A stretch of DNA of 64,000 nt from Apostichopus japonicus (lineage: Eukaryota; Echinodermata; Holothuroidea; Aspidochirotida; Stichopodidae). Both the position numbers and the translations under genes were made by a program. Shown piece by piece: positions 24,601-38,778 of this stretch; the first letter of the stretch is position 1, and each line of letters starts with the position of its first letter. The notes below the pieces were generated by a model. It was not told where the DNA came from, did no database searches, and was given only the letters and a program-made list of their open reading frames with translations. Where the stretch lies: contig NC_092580.1 in the NCBI RefSeq assembly GCF_037975245.1, positions 25,005,001-25,069,000 on the forward strand, read 5' to 3'.

Positions 24601-27230
24601 GTGCGCCAAGCCATCGCGCCACTGTATGGACTGAGATATTAGGTGGATTAACTAATACTTACAGCTCCCCGTGTAGGCACTTGCTGTAAAAGATCGGCAA
24701 AAGACGTCATCACCCGGGTTTCGAACCACGGATGCAAAAGAGAGCCTCGATCATCAGCTCGCACAGTGCGCCAAGCCATCGCGCCACGGTATGGACTGAG
24801 ATATTAGGTGGATTAACTAATACTTACAGCTCCCCGTGTAGGCACTTGCTGTAAAAGATCGGCAAAAGACGTCATCACCCGGGTTTCGAACCACGGATGC
24901 AAAAGAGAGCCTCGATCATCAGCTCGCACAGTGCGCCAAGCCATCGCGCCACTGTATGGACTGAGATATTAGGTGGATTAACTAATACTTACAGCTCCCC
25001 GTGTAGGCACTTGCTGTAATTGATCGGCAAAAGACGTCATCACCCGGGTTTCGAACCACGGATGCAAAAGAGAGCCTCGATCATCAGCTCGCACAGTGCG
25101 CCAAGCCATCGCGCCACTGTATGGACTGAGATATTAGGTGGATTAACTAATACTTACAGCTCCCCGTGTAGGCACTTGCTGTAAAAGATCGGCAAAAGAC
25201 GTCATCACCCGGGTTTCGAACCACGGATGCAAAAGAGAGCCTCGATCATCAGCTCGCACAGTGCGCCAAGCCATCGCGCCACTGTATGGACTGAGATATT
25301 AGGTGGATTAACTAATACTTACAGCTCCCCGTGTAGGCACTTGCTGTAAAAGATCGGCAAAAGACGTCATCACCCGGGTTTCGAACCACGGATGCAAAAG
25401 AGAGCCTCGATCATCAGCTCGCACAGTGCGCCAAGCCATCGCGCCACTGTATGGACTGAGATATTAGGTGGATTAACTAATACTTACAGCTCCCCGTGTA
25501 GGCACTTGCTGTAAAAGATCGGCAAAAGACGTCATCACCCGGGTTTCGAACCACGGATGCAAAAGAGAGCCTCGATCATCAGCTCGCACAGTGCGCCAAG
25601 CCATCGCGCCACTGTATGGACTGAGATATTAGGTGGATTAACTAATACTTACAGCTCCCCGTGTAGGCACTTGCTGTAAAAGATCGGCAAAAGACGTCAT
25701 CACCCGGGTTTCGAACCACGGATGCAAAAGAGAGCCTCGATCATCAGCTCGCACAGTGCGCCAAGCCATCGCGCCACGGTATGGACTGAGATATTAGGTG
25801 GATTAACTAATACTTACAGCTCCCCGTGTAGGCACTTGCTGTAAAAGATCGGCAAAAGACGTCATCACCCGGGTTTCGAACCACGGATGCAAAAGAGAGC
25901 CTCGATCATCAGCTCGCACAGTGCGCCAAGCCATCGCGCCACGGTATGGACTGAGATATTAGGTGGATTAACTAATACTTACAGCTCCCCGTGTAGGCAC
26001 TTGCTGTAAAAGATCGGCAAAAGACGTCATCACCCGGGTTTCGAACCACGGATGCAAAAGAGAGCCTCGATCATCAGCTCGCACAGTGCGCCAAGCCATC
26101 GCGCCACGGTATGGACTAAGATATTAGGTGGATTAACTGATACTTACAGCTCCCCGTGTAGGCACTTGCTGTAAAAGATCGGCAAAAGACGTCATCACCC
26201 GGGTTTCGAACCACGGATGCAAAAGAGAGCCTCGATCATCAGCTCGCACAGTGCGCCAAGCCATCGCGCCACGGTATGGACTGAGATATTAGGTGGATTA
26301 ACTGATACTTACAGCTCCCCGTGTAGGCACTTGCTGTAAAAGATCGGCAAAAGACGTCATCACCCGGGTTTCGAACCACGGATGCAAAAGAGAGCCTCGA
26401 TCATCAGCTCGCACAGTGCGCCAAGCCATCGCGCCACGGTATGGACTGAGATATTAGGTGGATTAACTAATACTTACAGCTCCCCGTGTAGGCACTTGCT
26501 GTAAAAGATCGGCAAAAGACGTCATCACCCGGGTTTCGAACCACGGATGCAAAAGAGAGCCTCGATCATCAGCTCGCACAGTGCGCCAAGCCATCGCGCC
26601 ACTGTATGGACTGAGATATTAGGTGGATTAACTAATACTTACAGCTCCCCGTGTAGGCACTTGCTGTAAAAGATCGGCAAAAGACGTCATCACCCGGGTT
26701 TCGAACCACGGATGCAAAAGAGAGCCTCGATCATCAGCTCGCACAGTGCGCCAAGCCATCGCGCCACTGTATGGACTGAGATATTAGGTGGATTAACTAA
26801 TACTTACAGCTCCCCGTGTAGGCACTTGCTGTAAAAGATCGGCAAAAGACGTCATCACCCGGGTTTCGAACCACGGATGCAAAAGAGAGCCTCGATCATC
26901 AGCTCGCACAGTGCGCCAAGCCATCGCGCCACTGTATGGACTGAGATATTAGGTGGATTAACTAATACTTACAGCTCCCCGTGTAGGCACTTGCTGTAAA
27001 AGATCGGCAAAAGACGTCATCACCCGGGTTTCGAACCACGGATGCAAAAGAGAGCCTCGATCATCAGCTCGCACAGTGCGCCAAGCCATCGCGCCACTGT
27101 ATGGACTGAGATATTAGGTGGATTAACTAATACTTACAGCTCCCCGTGTAGGCACTTGCTGTAAAAGATCGGCAAAAGACGTCATCACCCGGGTTTCGAA
27201 CCACGGATGCAAAAGAGAGCCTCGATCATC
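18651..27230. repeat. Mixed G33/T33 block
   Basis: T at u33 is scattered (18848, 19013, 19673, 20168, 23468, 24623, 24953) and then clustered (25118-25613 and 26603-27098). One copy has A-to-C at u10 (19650). Two adjacent copies share A-to-G at u64 (26139, 26304), and the first of them also has G-to-A at u43 (26118). About 19 copies between 20301 and 23435 look identical. No gene is present. Confidence 0.8.
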
Positions 27231-30200
27231 AGCTCGCACAGTGCGCCAAGCCATCGCGCCACGGTATGGACTGAGATATTAGGTGGATTAACTAATACTT
27301 ACAGCTCCCCGTGTAGGCACTTGCTGTAAAAGATCGGCAAAAGACGTCATCACCCGGGTTTCGAACCACGGATGCAAAAGAGAGCCTCGATCATCAGCTC
27401 GCACAGTGCGCCAAGCCATCGCGCCACGGTATGGACTGAGATATTAGGTGGATTAACTAATACTTACAGCTCCCCGTGTAGGCACTTGCTGTAAAAGATC
27501 GGCAAAAGACGTCATCACCCGGGTTTCGAACCACGGATGCAAAAGAGAGCCTCGATCATCAGCTCGCACAGTGCGCCAAGCCATCGCGCCACGGTATGGA
27601 CTGAGATATTAGGTGGATTAACTAATACTTACAGCTCCCCGTGTAGGCACTTGCTGTAAAAGATCGGCAAAAGACGTCATCACCCGGGTTTCGAACCACG
27701 GATGCAAAAGAGAGCCTCGATCATCAGCTCGCACAGTGCGCCAAGCCATCGCGCCACGGTATGGACTGAGATATTAGGTGGATTAACTAATACTTACAGC
27801 TCCCCGTGTAGGCACTTGCTGTAAAAGATCGGCAAAAGACGTCATCACCCGGGTTTCGAACCACGGATGCAAAAGAGAGCCTCGATCATCAGCTCGCACA
27901 GTGCGCCAAGCCATCGCGCCACGGTATGGACTGAGATATTAGGTGGATTAACTAATACTTACAGCTCCCCGTGTAGGCACTTGCTGTAAAAGATCGGCAA
28001 AAGACGTCATCACCCGGGTTTCGAACCACGGATGCAAAAGAGAGCCTCGATCATCAGCTCGCACAGTGCGCCAAGCCATCGCGCCACGGTATGGACTGAG
28101 ATATTAGGTGGATTAACTAATACTTACAGCTCCCCGTGTAGGCACTTGCTGTAAAAGATCGGCAAAAGACGTCATCACCCGGGTTTCGAACCACGGATGC
28201 AAAAGAGAGCCTCGATCATCAGCTCGCACAGTGCGCCAAGCCATCGCGCCACGGTATGGACTGAGATATTAGGTGGATTAACTAATACTTACAGCTCCCC
28301 GTGTAGGCACTTGCTGTAAAAGATCGGCAAAAGACGTCATCACCCGGGTTTCGAACCACGGATGCAAAAGAGAGCCTCGATCATCAGCTCGCACAGTGCG
28401 CCAAGCCATCGCGCCACGGTATGGACTGAGATATTAGGTGGATTAACTAATACTTACAGCTCCCCGTGTAGGCACTTGCTGTAAAAGATCGGCAAAAGAC
28501 GTCATCACCCGGGTTTCGAACCACGGATGCAAAAGAGAGCCTCGATCATCAGCTCGCACAGTGCGCCAAGCCATCGCGCCACGGTATGGACTGAGATATT
28601 AGGTGGATTAACTAATACTTACAGCTCCCCGTGTAGGCACTTGCTGTAAAAGATCGGCAAAAGACGTCATCACCCGGGTTTCGAACCACGGATGCAAAAG
28701 AGAGCCTCGATCATCAGCTCGCACAGTGCGCCAAGCCATCGCGCCACGGTATGGACTGAGATATTAGGTGGATTAACTAATACTTACAGCTCCCCGTGTA
28801 GGCACTTGCTGTAAAAGATCGGCAAAAGACGTCATCACCCGGGTTTCGAACCACGGATGCAAAAGAGAGCCTCGATCATCAGCTCGCACAGTGCGCCAAG
28901 CCATCGCGCCACGGTATGGACTGAGATATTAGGTGGATTAACTAATACTTACAGCTCCCCGTGTAGGCACTTGCTGTAAAAGATCGGCAAAAGACGTCAT
29001 CACCCGGGTTTCGAACCACGGATGCAAAAGAGAGCCTCGATCATCAGCTCGCACAGTGCGCCAAGCCATCGCGCCACGGTATGGACTGAGATATTAGGTG
29101 GATTAACTAATACTTACAGCTCCCCGTGTAGGCACTTGCTGTAAAAGATCGGCAAAAGACGTCATCACCCGGGTTTCGAACCACGGATGCAAAAGAGAGC
29201 CTCGATCATCAGCTCGCACAGTGCGCCAAGCCATCGCGCCACGGTATGGACTGAGATATTAGGTGGATTAACTAATACTTACAGCTCCCCGTGTAGGCAC
29301 TTGCTGTAAAAGATCGGCAAAAGACGTCATCACCCGGGTTTCGAACCACGGATGCAAAAGAGAGCCTCGATCATCAGCTCGCACAGTGCGCCAAGCCATC
29401 GCGCCACGGTATGGACTGAGATATTAGGTGGATTAACTAATACTTACAGCTCCCCGTGTAGGCACTTGCTGTAAAAGATCGGCAAAAGACGTCATCACCC
29501 GGGTTTCGAACCACGGATGCAAAAGAGAGCCTCGATCATCAGCTCGCACAGTGCGCCAAGCCATCGCGCCACGGTATGGACTGAGATATTAGGTGGATTA
29601 ACTAATACTTACAGCTCCCCGTGTAGGCACTTGCTGTAAAAGATCGGCAAAAGACGTCATCACCCGGGTTTCGAACCGCGGATGCAAAAGAGAGCCTCGA
29701 TCATCAGCTCGCACAGTGCGCCAAGCCATCGCGCCACGGTATGGACTGAGATATTAGGTGGATTAACTAATACTTACAGCTCCCCGTGTAGGCACTTGCT
29801 GTAAAAGATCGGCAAAAGACGTCATCACCCGGGTTTCGAACCACGGATGCAAAAGAGAGCCTCGATCATCAGCTCGCACAGTGCGCCAAGCCATCGCGCC
29901 ACGGTATGGACTGAGATATTAGGTGGATTAACTAATACTTACAGCTCCCCGTGTAGGCACTTGCTGTAAAAGATCGGCAAAAGACGTCATCACCCGGGTT
30001 TCGAACCACGGATGCAAAAGAGAGCCTCGATCATCAGCTCGCACAGTGCGCCAAGCCATCGCGCCACGGTATGGACTGAGATATTAGGTGGATTAACTAA
30101 TACTTACAGCTCCCCGTGTAGGCACTTGCTGTAAAAGATCGGCAAAAGACGTCATCACCCGGGTTTCGAACCACGGATGCAAAAGAGAGCCTCGATCATC

Positions 30201-33200
30201 AGCTCGCACAGTGCGCCAAGCCATCGCGCCACGGTATGGACTGAGATATTAGGTGGATTAACTAATACTTACAGCTCCCCGTGTAGGCACTTGCTGTAAA
30301 AGATCGGCAAAAGACGTCATCACCCGGGTTTCGAACCACGGATGCAAAAGAGAGCCTCGATCATCAGCTCGCACAGTGCGCCAAGCCATCGCGCCACGGT
30401 ATGGACTGAGATATTAGGTGGATTAACTAATACTTACAGCTCCCCGTGTAGGCACTTGCTGTAAAAGATCGGCAAAAGACGTCATCACCCGGGTTTCGAA
30501 CCACGGATGCAAAAGAGAGCCTCGATCATCAGCTCGCACAGTGCGCCAAGCCATCGCGCCACGGTATGGACTGAGATATTAGGTGGATTAACTAATACTT
30601 ACAGCTCCCCGTGTAGGCACTTGCTGTAAAAGATCGGCAAAAGACGTCATCACCCGGGTTTCGAACCACGGATGCAAAAGAGAGCCTCGATCATCAGCTC
30701 GCACAGTGCGCCAAGCCATCGCGCCACGGTATGGACTGAGATATTAGGTGGATTAACTAATACTTACAGCTCCCCGTGTAGGCACTTGCTGTAAAAGATC
30801 GGCAAAAGACGTCATCACCCGGGTTTCGAACCACGGATGCAAAAGAGAGCCTCGATCATCAGCTCGCACAGTGCGCCAAGCCATCGCGCCACGGTATGGA
30901 CTGAGATATTAGGTGGATTAACTAATACTTACAGCTCCCCGTGTAGGCACTTGCTGTAAAAGATCGGCAAAAGACGTCATCACCCGGGTTTCGAACCACG
31001 GATGCAAAAGAGAGCCTCGATCATCAGCTCGCACAGTGCGCCAAGCCATCGCGCCACGGTATGGACTGAGATATTAGGTGGATTAACTAATACTTACAGC
31101 TCCCCGTGTAGGCACTTGCTGTAAAAGATCGGCAAAAGACGTCATCACCCGGGTTTCGAACCACGGATGCAAAAGAGAGCCTCGATCATCAGCTCGCACA
31201 GTGCGCCAAGCCATCGCGCCACGGTATGGACTGAGATATTAGGTGGATTAACTAATACTTACAGCTCCCCGTGTAGGCACTTGCTGTAAAAGATCGGCAA
31301 AAGACGTCATCACCCGGGTTTCGAACCACGGATGCAAAAGAGAGCCTCGATCATCAGCTCGCACAGTGCGCCAAGCCATCGCGCCACGGTATGGACTGAG
31401 ATATTAGGTGGATTAACTAATACTTACAGCTCCCCGTGTAGGCACTTGCTGTAAAAGATCGGCAAAAGACGTCATCACCCGGGTTTCGAACCACGGATGC
31501 AAAAGAGAGCCTCGATCATCAGCTCGCACAGTGCGCCAAGCCATCGCGCCACGGTATGGACTGAGATATTAGGTGGATTAACTAATACTTACAGCTCCCC
31601 GTGTAGGCACTTGCTGTAAAAGATCGGCAAAAGACGTCATCACCCGGGTTTCGAACCACGGATGCAAAAGAGAGCCTCGATCATCAGCTCGCACAGTGCG
31701 CCAAGCCATCGCGCCACGGTATGGACTGAGATATTAGGTGGATTAACTAATACTTACAGCTCCCCGTGTAGGCACTTGCTGTAAAAGATCGGCAAAAGAC
31801 GTCATCACCCGGGTTTCGAACCACGGATGCAAAAGAGAGCCTCGATCATCAGCTCGCACAGTGCGCCAAGCCATCGCGCCACGGTATGGACTGAGATATT
31901 AGGTGGATTAACTAATACTTACAGCTCCCCGTGTAGGCACTTGCTGTAAAAGATCGGCAAAAGACGTCATCACCCGGGTTTCGAACCACGGATGCAAAAG
32001 AGAGCCTCGATCATCAGCTCGCACAGTGCGCCAAGCCATCGCGCCACGGTATGGACTGAGATATTAGGTGGATTAACTAATACTTACAGCTCCCCGTGTA
32101 GGCACTTGCTGTAAAAGATCGGCAAAAGACGTCATCACCCGGGTTTCGAACCACGGATGCAAAAGAGAGCCTCGATCATCAGCTCGCACAGTGCGCCAAG
32201 CCATCGCGCCACGGTATGGACTGAGATATTAGGTGGATTAACTAATACTTACAGCTCCCCGTGTAGGCACTTGCTGTAAAAGATCGGCAAAAGACGTCAT
32301 CACCCGGGTTTCGAACCACGGATGCAAAAGAGAGCCTCGATCATCAGCTCGCACAGTGCGCCAAGCCATCGCGCCACGGTATGGACTGAGATATTAGGTG
32401 GATTAACTAATACTTACAGCTCCCCGTGTAGGCACTTGCTGTAAAAGATCGGCAAAAGACGTCATCACCCGGGTTTCGAACCACGGATGCAAAAGAGAGC
32501 CTCGATCATCAGCTCGCACAGTGCGCCAAGCCATCGCGCCACGGTATGGACTGAGATATTAGGTGGATTAACTAATACTTACAGCTCCCCGTGTAGGCAC
32601 TTGCTGTAAAAGATCGGCAAAAGACGTCATCACCCGGGTTTCGAACCACGGATGCAAAAGAGAGCCTCGATCATCAGCTCGCACAGTGCGCCAAGCCATC
32701 GCGCCACGGTATGGACTGAGATATTAGGTGGATTAACTAATACTTACAGCTCCCCGTGTAGGCACTTGCTGTAAAAGATCGGCAAAAGACGTCATCACCC
32801 GGGTTTCGAACCACGGATGCAAAAGAGAGCCTCGATCATCAGCTCGCACAGTGCGCCAAGCCATCGCGCCACGGTATGGACTGAGATATTAGGTGGATTA
32901 ACTAATACTTACAGCTCCCCGTGTAGGCACTTGCTGTAAAAGATCGGCAAAAGACGTCATCACCCGGGTTTCGAACCACGGATGCAAAAGAGAGCCTCGA
33001 TCATCAGCTCGCACAGTGCGCCAAGCCATCGCGCCACGGTATGGACTGAGATATTAGGTGGATTAACTAATACTTACAGCTCCCCGTGTAGGCACTTGCT
33101 GTAAAAGATCGGCAAAAGACGTCATCACCCGGGTTTCGAACCACGGATGCAAAAGAGAGCCTCGATCATCAGCTCGCACAGTGCGCCAAGCCATCGCGCC

Positions 33201-33830
33201 ACGGTATGGACTGAGATATTAGGTGGATTAACTAATACTTACAGCTCCCCGTGTAGGCACTTGCTGTAAAAGATCGGCAAAAGACGTCATCACCCGGGTT
33301 TCGAACCACGGATGCAAAAGAGAGCCTCGATCATCAGCTCGCACAGTGCGCCAAGCCATCGCGCCACGGTATGGACTGAGATATTAGGTGGATTAACTAA
33401 TACTTACAGCTCCCCGTGTAGGCACTTGCTGTAAAAGATCGGCAAAAGACGTCATCACCCGGGTTTCGAACCACGGATGCAAAAGAGAGCCTCGATCATC
33501 AGCTCGCACAGTGCGCCAAGCCATCGCGCCACGGTATGGACTGAGATATTAGGTGGATTAACTAATACTTACAGCTCCCCGTGTAGGCACTTGCTGTAAA
33601 AGATCGGCAAAAGACGTCATCACCCGGGTTTCGAACCACGGATGCAAAAGAGAGCCTCGATCATCAGCTCGCACAGTGCGCCAAGCCATCGCGCCACGGT
33701 ATGGACTGAGATATTAGGTGGATTAACTAATACTTACAGCTCCCCGTGTAGGCACTTGCTGTAAAAGATCGGCAAAAGACGTCATCACCCGGGTTTCGAA
33801 CCACGGATGCAAAAGAGAGCCTCGATCATC
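27231..33830. repeat. Longest homogenised block, 40 monomers
   Basis: Forty copies over 6.6 kb look identical except for one A-to-G at u138 (29678). This is the most uniform part of the window. It may be the most recently expanded part of the array, or a stretch where sequence assembly has the least power to detect copy-number error. No other feature is seen. Confidence 0.85.
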
Positions 33831-35148
33831 AGCTCGCACAGTGCGCCAAGCCATCGCGCCACCAATGGACTGAGATATTAGGTGGATTAACTAATACTTA
33901 CAGCTCCCCGTGTAGGCACTTGCTGTAAAAGATCGGCAAAAGACGTCATCACCCGGGTTTCGAACCACGGATGCAAAAGAGAGCCTCGATCATCAGCTCG
34001 CACAGTGCGCCAAGCCATCGCGCCACGGTATGGACTGAGATATTAGGTGGATTAACTAATACTTACAGCTCCCCGTGTAGGCACTTGCTGTAAAAGATCG
34101 GCAAAAGACGTCATCACCCGGGTTTCGAACCACGGATGCAAAAGAGAGCCTCGATCATCAGCTCGCACAGTGCGCCAAGCCATCGCGCCACGGTATGGAC
34201 TGAGATATTAGGTGGATTAACTAATACTTACAGCTCCCCGTGTAGGCACTTGCTGTAAAAGATCGGCAAAAGACGTCATCACCCGGGTTTCGAACCACGG
34301 ATGCAAAAGAGAGCCTCGATCATCAGCTCGCACAGTGCGCCAAGCCATCGCGCCACGGTATGGACTGAGATATTAGGTGGATTAACTAATACTTACAGCT
34401 CCCCGTGTAGGCACTTGCTGTAAAAGATCGGCAAAAGACGTCATCACCCGGGTTTCGAACCACGGATGCAAAAGAGAGCCTCGATCATCAGCTCGCACAG
34501 TGCGCCAAGCCATCGCGCCACGGTATGGACTGAGATATTAGGTGGATTAACTAATACTTACAGCTCCCCGTGTAGGCACTTGCTGTAAAAGATCGGCAAA
34601 AGACGTCATCACCCGGGTTTCGAACCACGGATGCAAAAGAGAGCCTCGATCATCAGCTCGCACAGTGCGCCAAGCCATCGCGCCACTGTATGGACTGAGA
34701 TATTAGGTGGATTAACTAATACTTACAGCTCCCCGTGTAGGCACTTGCTGTAAAAGATCGGCAAAAGACGTCATCACCCGGGTTTCGAACCACGGATGCA
34801 AAAGAGAGCCTCGATCATCAGCTCGCACAGTGCGCCAAGCCATCGCGCCACTGTATGGACTGAGATATTAGGTGGATTAACTAATACTTACAGCTCCCCG
34901 TGTAGGCACTTGCTGTAAAAGATCGGCAAAAGACGTCATCACCCGGGTTTCGAACCACGGATGCAAAAGAGAGCCTCGATCATCAGCTCGCACAGTGCGC
35001 CAAGCCATCGCGCCACCAATGGACTGAGATATTAGGTGGATTAACTAATACTTACAGCTCCCCGTGTAGGCACTTGCTGTAAAAGATCGGCAAAAGACGT
35101 CATCACCCGGGTTTCGAACCACGGATGCAAAAGAGAGCCTCGATCATC
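33831..35148. repeat. Block bounded by two 164-bp deletion monomers
   Basis: The copies starting at 33831 and 34985 share the same allele, where GGTA at u33-36 is replaced by CAA, one base shorter. They are seven monomers apart. Two T33 copies (34687, 34852) lie immediately before the second. The complex allele is unlikely to have arisen twice, so the two are copies of one event. Confidence 0.9.
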
Positions 35149-37788
35149 AGCTCGCACAGTGCGCCAAGCCATCGCGCCACGGTATGGACTGAGATATTAG
35201 GTGGATTAACTAATACTTACAGCTCCCCGTGTAGGCACTTGCTGTAAAAGATCGGCAAAAGACGTCATCACCCGGGTTTCGAACCACGGATGCAAAAGAG
35301 AGCCTCGATCATCAGCTCGCACAGTGCGCCAAGCCATCGCGCCACGGTATGGACTGAGATATTAGGTGGATTAACTAATACTTACAGCTCCCCGTGTAGG
35401 CACTTGCTGTAAAAGATCGGCAAAAGACGTCATCACCCGGGTTTCGAACCACGGATGCAAAAGAGAGCCTCGATCATCAGCTCGCACAGTGCGCCAAGCC
35501 ATCGCGCCACGGTATGGACTGAGATATTAGGTGGATTAACTAATACTTACAGCTCCCCGTGTAGGCACTTGCTGTAAAAGATCGGCAAAAGACGTCATCA
35601 CCCGGGTTTCGAACCACGGATGCAAAAGAGAGCCTCGATCATCAGCTCGCACAGTGCGCCAAGCCATCGCGCCACGGTATGGACTGAGATATTAGGTGGA
35701 TTAACTAATACTTACAGCTCCCCGTGTAGGCACTTGCTGTAAAAGATCGGCAAAAGACGTCATCACCCGGGTTTCGAACCACGGATGCAAAAGAGAGCCT
35801 CGATCATCAGCTCGCACAGTGCGCCAAGCCATCGCGCCACGGTATGGACTGAGATATTAGGTGGATTAACTAATACTTACAGCTCCCCGTGTAGGCACTT
35901 GCTGTAAAAGATCGGCAAAAGACGTCATCACCCGGGTTTCGAACCACGGATGCAAAAGAGAGCCTCGATCATCAGCTCGCACAGTGCGCCAAGCCATCGC
36001 GCCACGGTATGGACTGAGATATTAGGTGGATTAACTAATACTTACAGCTCCCCGTGTAGGCACTTGCTGTAAAAGATCGGCAAAAGACGTCATCACCCGG
36101 GTTTCGAACCACGGATGCAAAAGAGAGCCTCGATCATCAGCTCGCACAGTGCGCCAAGCCATCGCGCCACGGTATGGACTGAGATATTAGGTGGATTAAC
36201 TAATACTTACAGCTCCCCGTGTAGGCACTTGCTGTAAAAGATCGGCAAAAGACGTCATCACCCGGGTTTCGAACCACGGATGCAAAAGAGAGCCTCGATC
36301 ATCAGCTCGCACAGTGCGCCAAGCCATCGCGCCACGGTATGGACTGAGATATTAGGTGGATTAACTAATACTTACAGCTCCCCGTGTAGGCACTTGCTGT
36401 AAAAGATCGGCAAAAGACGTCATCACCCGGGTTTCGAACCACGGATGCAAAAGAGAGCCTCGATCATCAGCTCGCACAGTGCGCCAAGCCATCGCGCCAC
36501 GGTATGGACTGAGATATTAGGTGGATTAACTAATACTTACAGCTCCCCGTGTAGGCACTTGCTGTAAAAGATCGGCAAAAGACGTCATCACCCGGGTTTC
36601 GAACCACGGATGCAAAAGAGAGCCTCGATCATCAGCTCGCACAGTGCGCCAAGCCATCGCGCCACGGTATGGACTGAGATATTAGGTGGATTAACTAATA
36701 CTTACAGCTCCCCGTGTAGGCACTTGCTGTAAAAGATCGGCAAAAGACGTCATCACCCGGGTTTCGAACCACGGATGCAAAAGAGAGCCTCGATCATCAG
36801 CTCGCACAGTGCGCCAAGCCATCGCGCCACGGTATGGACTGAGATATTAGGTGGATTAACTAATACTTACAGCTCCCCGTGTAGGCACTTGCTGTAAAAG
36901 ATCGGCAAAAGACGTCATCACCCGGGTTTCGAACCACGGATGCAAAAGAGAGCCTCGATCATCAGCTCGCACAGTGCGCCAAGCCATCGCGCCACGGTAT
37001 GGACTGAGATATTAGGTGGATTAACTAATACTTACAGCTCCCCGTGTAGGCACTTGCTGTAAAAGATCGGCAAAAGACGTCATCACCCGGGTTTCGAACC
37101 ACGGATGCAAAAGAGAGCCTCGATCATCAGCTCGCACAGTGCGCCAAGCCATCGCGCCACGGTATGGACTGAGATATTAGGTGGATTAACTAATACTTAC
37201 AGCTCCCCGTGTAGGCACTTGCTGTAAAAGATCGGCAAAAGACGTCATCACCCGGGTTTCGAACCACGGATGCAAAAGAGAGCCTCGATCATCAGCTCGC
37301 ACAGTGCGCCAAGCCATCGCGCCACGGTATGGACTGAGATATTAGGTGGATTAACTAATACTTACAGCTCCCCGTGTAGGCACTTGCTGTAAAAGATCGG
37401 CAAAAGACGTCATCACCCGGGTTTCGAACCACGGATGCAAAAGAGAGCCTCGATCATCAGCTCGCACAGTGCGCCAAGCCATCGCGCCACGGTATGGACT
37501 GAGATATTAGGTGGATTAACTAATACTTACAGCTCCCCGTGTAGGCACTTGCTGTAAAAGATCGGCAAAAGACGTCATCACCCGGGTTTCGAACCACGGA
37601 TGCAAAAGAGAGCCTCGATCATCAGCTCGCACAGTGCGCCAAGCCATCGCGCCACGGTATGGACTGAGATATTAGGTGGATTAACTAATACTTACAGCTC
37701 CCCGTGTAGGCACTTGCTGTAAAAGATCGGCAAAAGACGTCATCACCCGGGTTTCGAACCACGGATGCAAAAGAGAGCCTCGATCATC
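35149..37788. repeat. Homogenised block, 16 monomers
   Basis: Sixteen copies without a visible variant. The next copy has a G-to-A change at u26 (37814), which breaks one of the CpGs in the GC-rich block and looks like a deamination change. Nothing else is present. Confidence 0.82.
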
Positions 37789-38778
37789 AGCTCGCACAGT
37801 GCGCCAAGCCATCACGCCACGGTATGGACTGAGATATTAGGTGGATTAACTAATACTTACAGCTCCCCGTGTAGGCACTTGCTGTAAAAGATCGGCAAAA
37901 GACGTCATCACCCGGGTTTCGAACCACGGATGCAAAAGAGAGCCTCGATCATCAGCTCGCACAGTGCGCCAAGCCATCGCGCCACGGTATGGACTGAGAT
38001 ATTAGGTGGATTAACTAATACTTACAGCTCCCCGTGTAGGCACTTGCTGTAAAAGATCGGCAAAAGACGTCATCACCCGGGTTTCGAACCACGGATGCAA
38101 AAGAGAGCCTCGATCATCAGCTCGCACAGTGCGCCAAGCCATCGCGCCACGGTATGGACTGAGATATTAGGTGGATTAACTAATACTTACAGCTCCCCGT
38201 GTAGGCACTTGCTGTAAAAGATCGGCAAAAGACGTCATCACCCGGGTTTCGAACCACGGATGCAAAAGAGAGCCTCGATCATCAGCTCGCACAGTGCGCC
38301 AAGCCATCGCGCCACGGTATGGACTGAGATATTAGGTGGATTAACTAATACTTACAGCTCCCCGTGTAGGCACTTGCTGTAAAAGATCGGCAAAAGACGT
38401 CATCACCCGGGTTTCGAACCACGGATGCAAAAGAGAGCCTCGATCATCAGCTCGCACAGTGCGCCAAGCCATCGCGCCACGGTATGGACTGAGATATTAG
38501 GTGGATTAACTAATACTTACAGCTCCCCGTGTAGGCACTTGCTGTAAAAGATCGGCAAAAGACGTCATCACCCGGGTTTCGAACCACGGATGCAAAAGAG
38601 AGCCTCGATCATCAGCTCGCACAGTGCGCCAAGCCATCGCGCCACGGTATGGACTGAGATATTAGGTGGATTAACTAATACTTACAGCTCCCCGTGTAGG
38701 CACTTGCTGTAAAAGATCGGCAAAAGACGTCATCACCCGGGTTTCGAACCACGGATGCAAAAGAGAGCCTCGATCATC

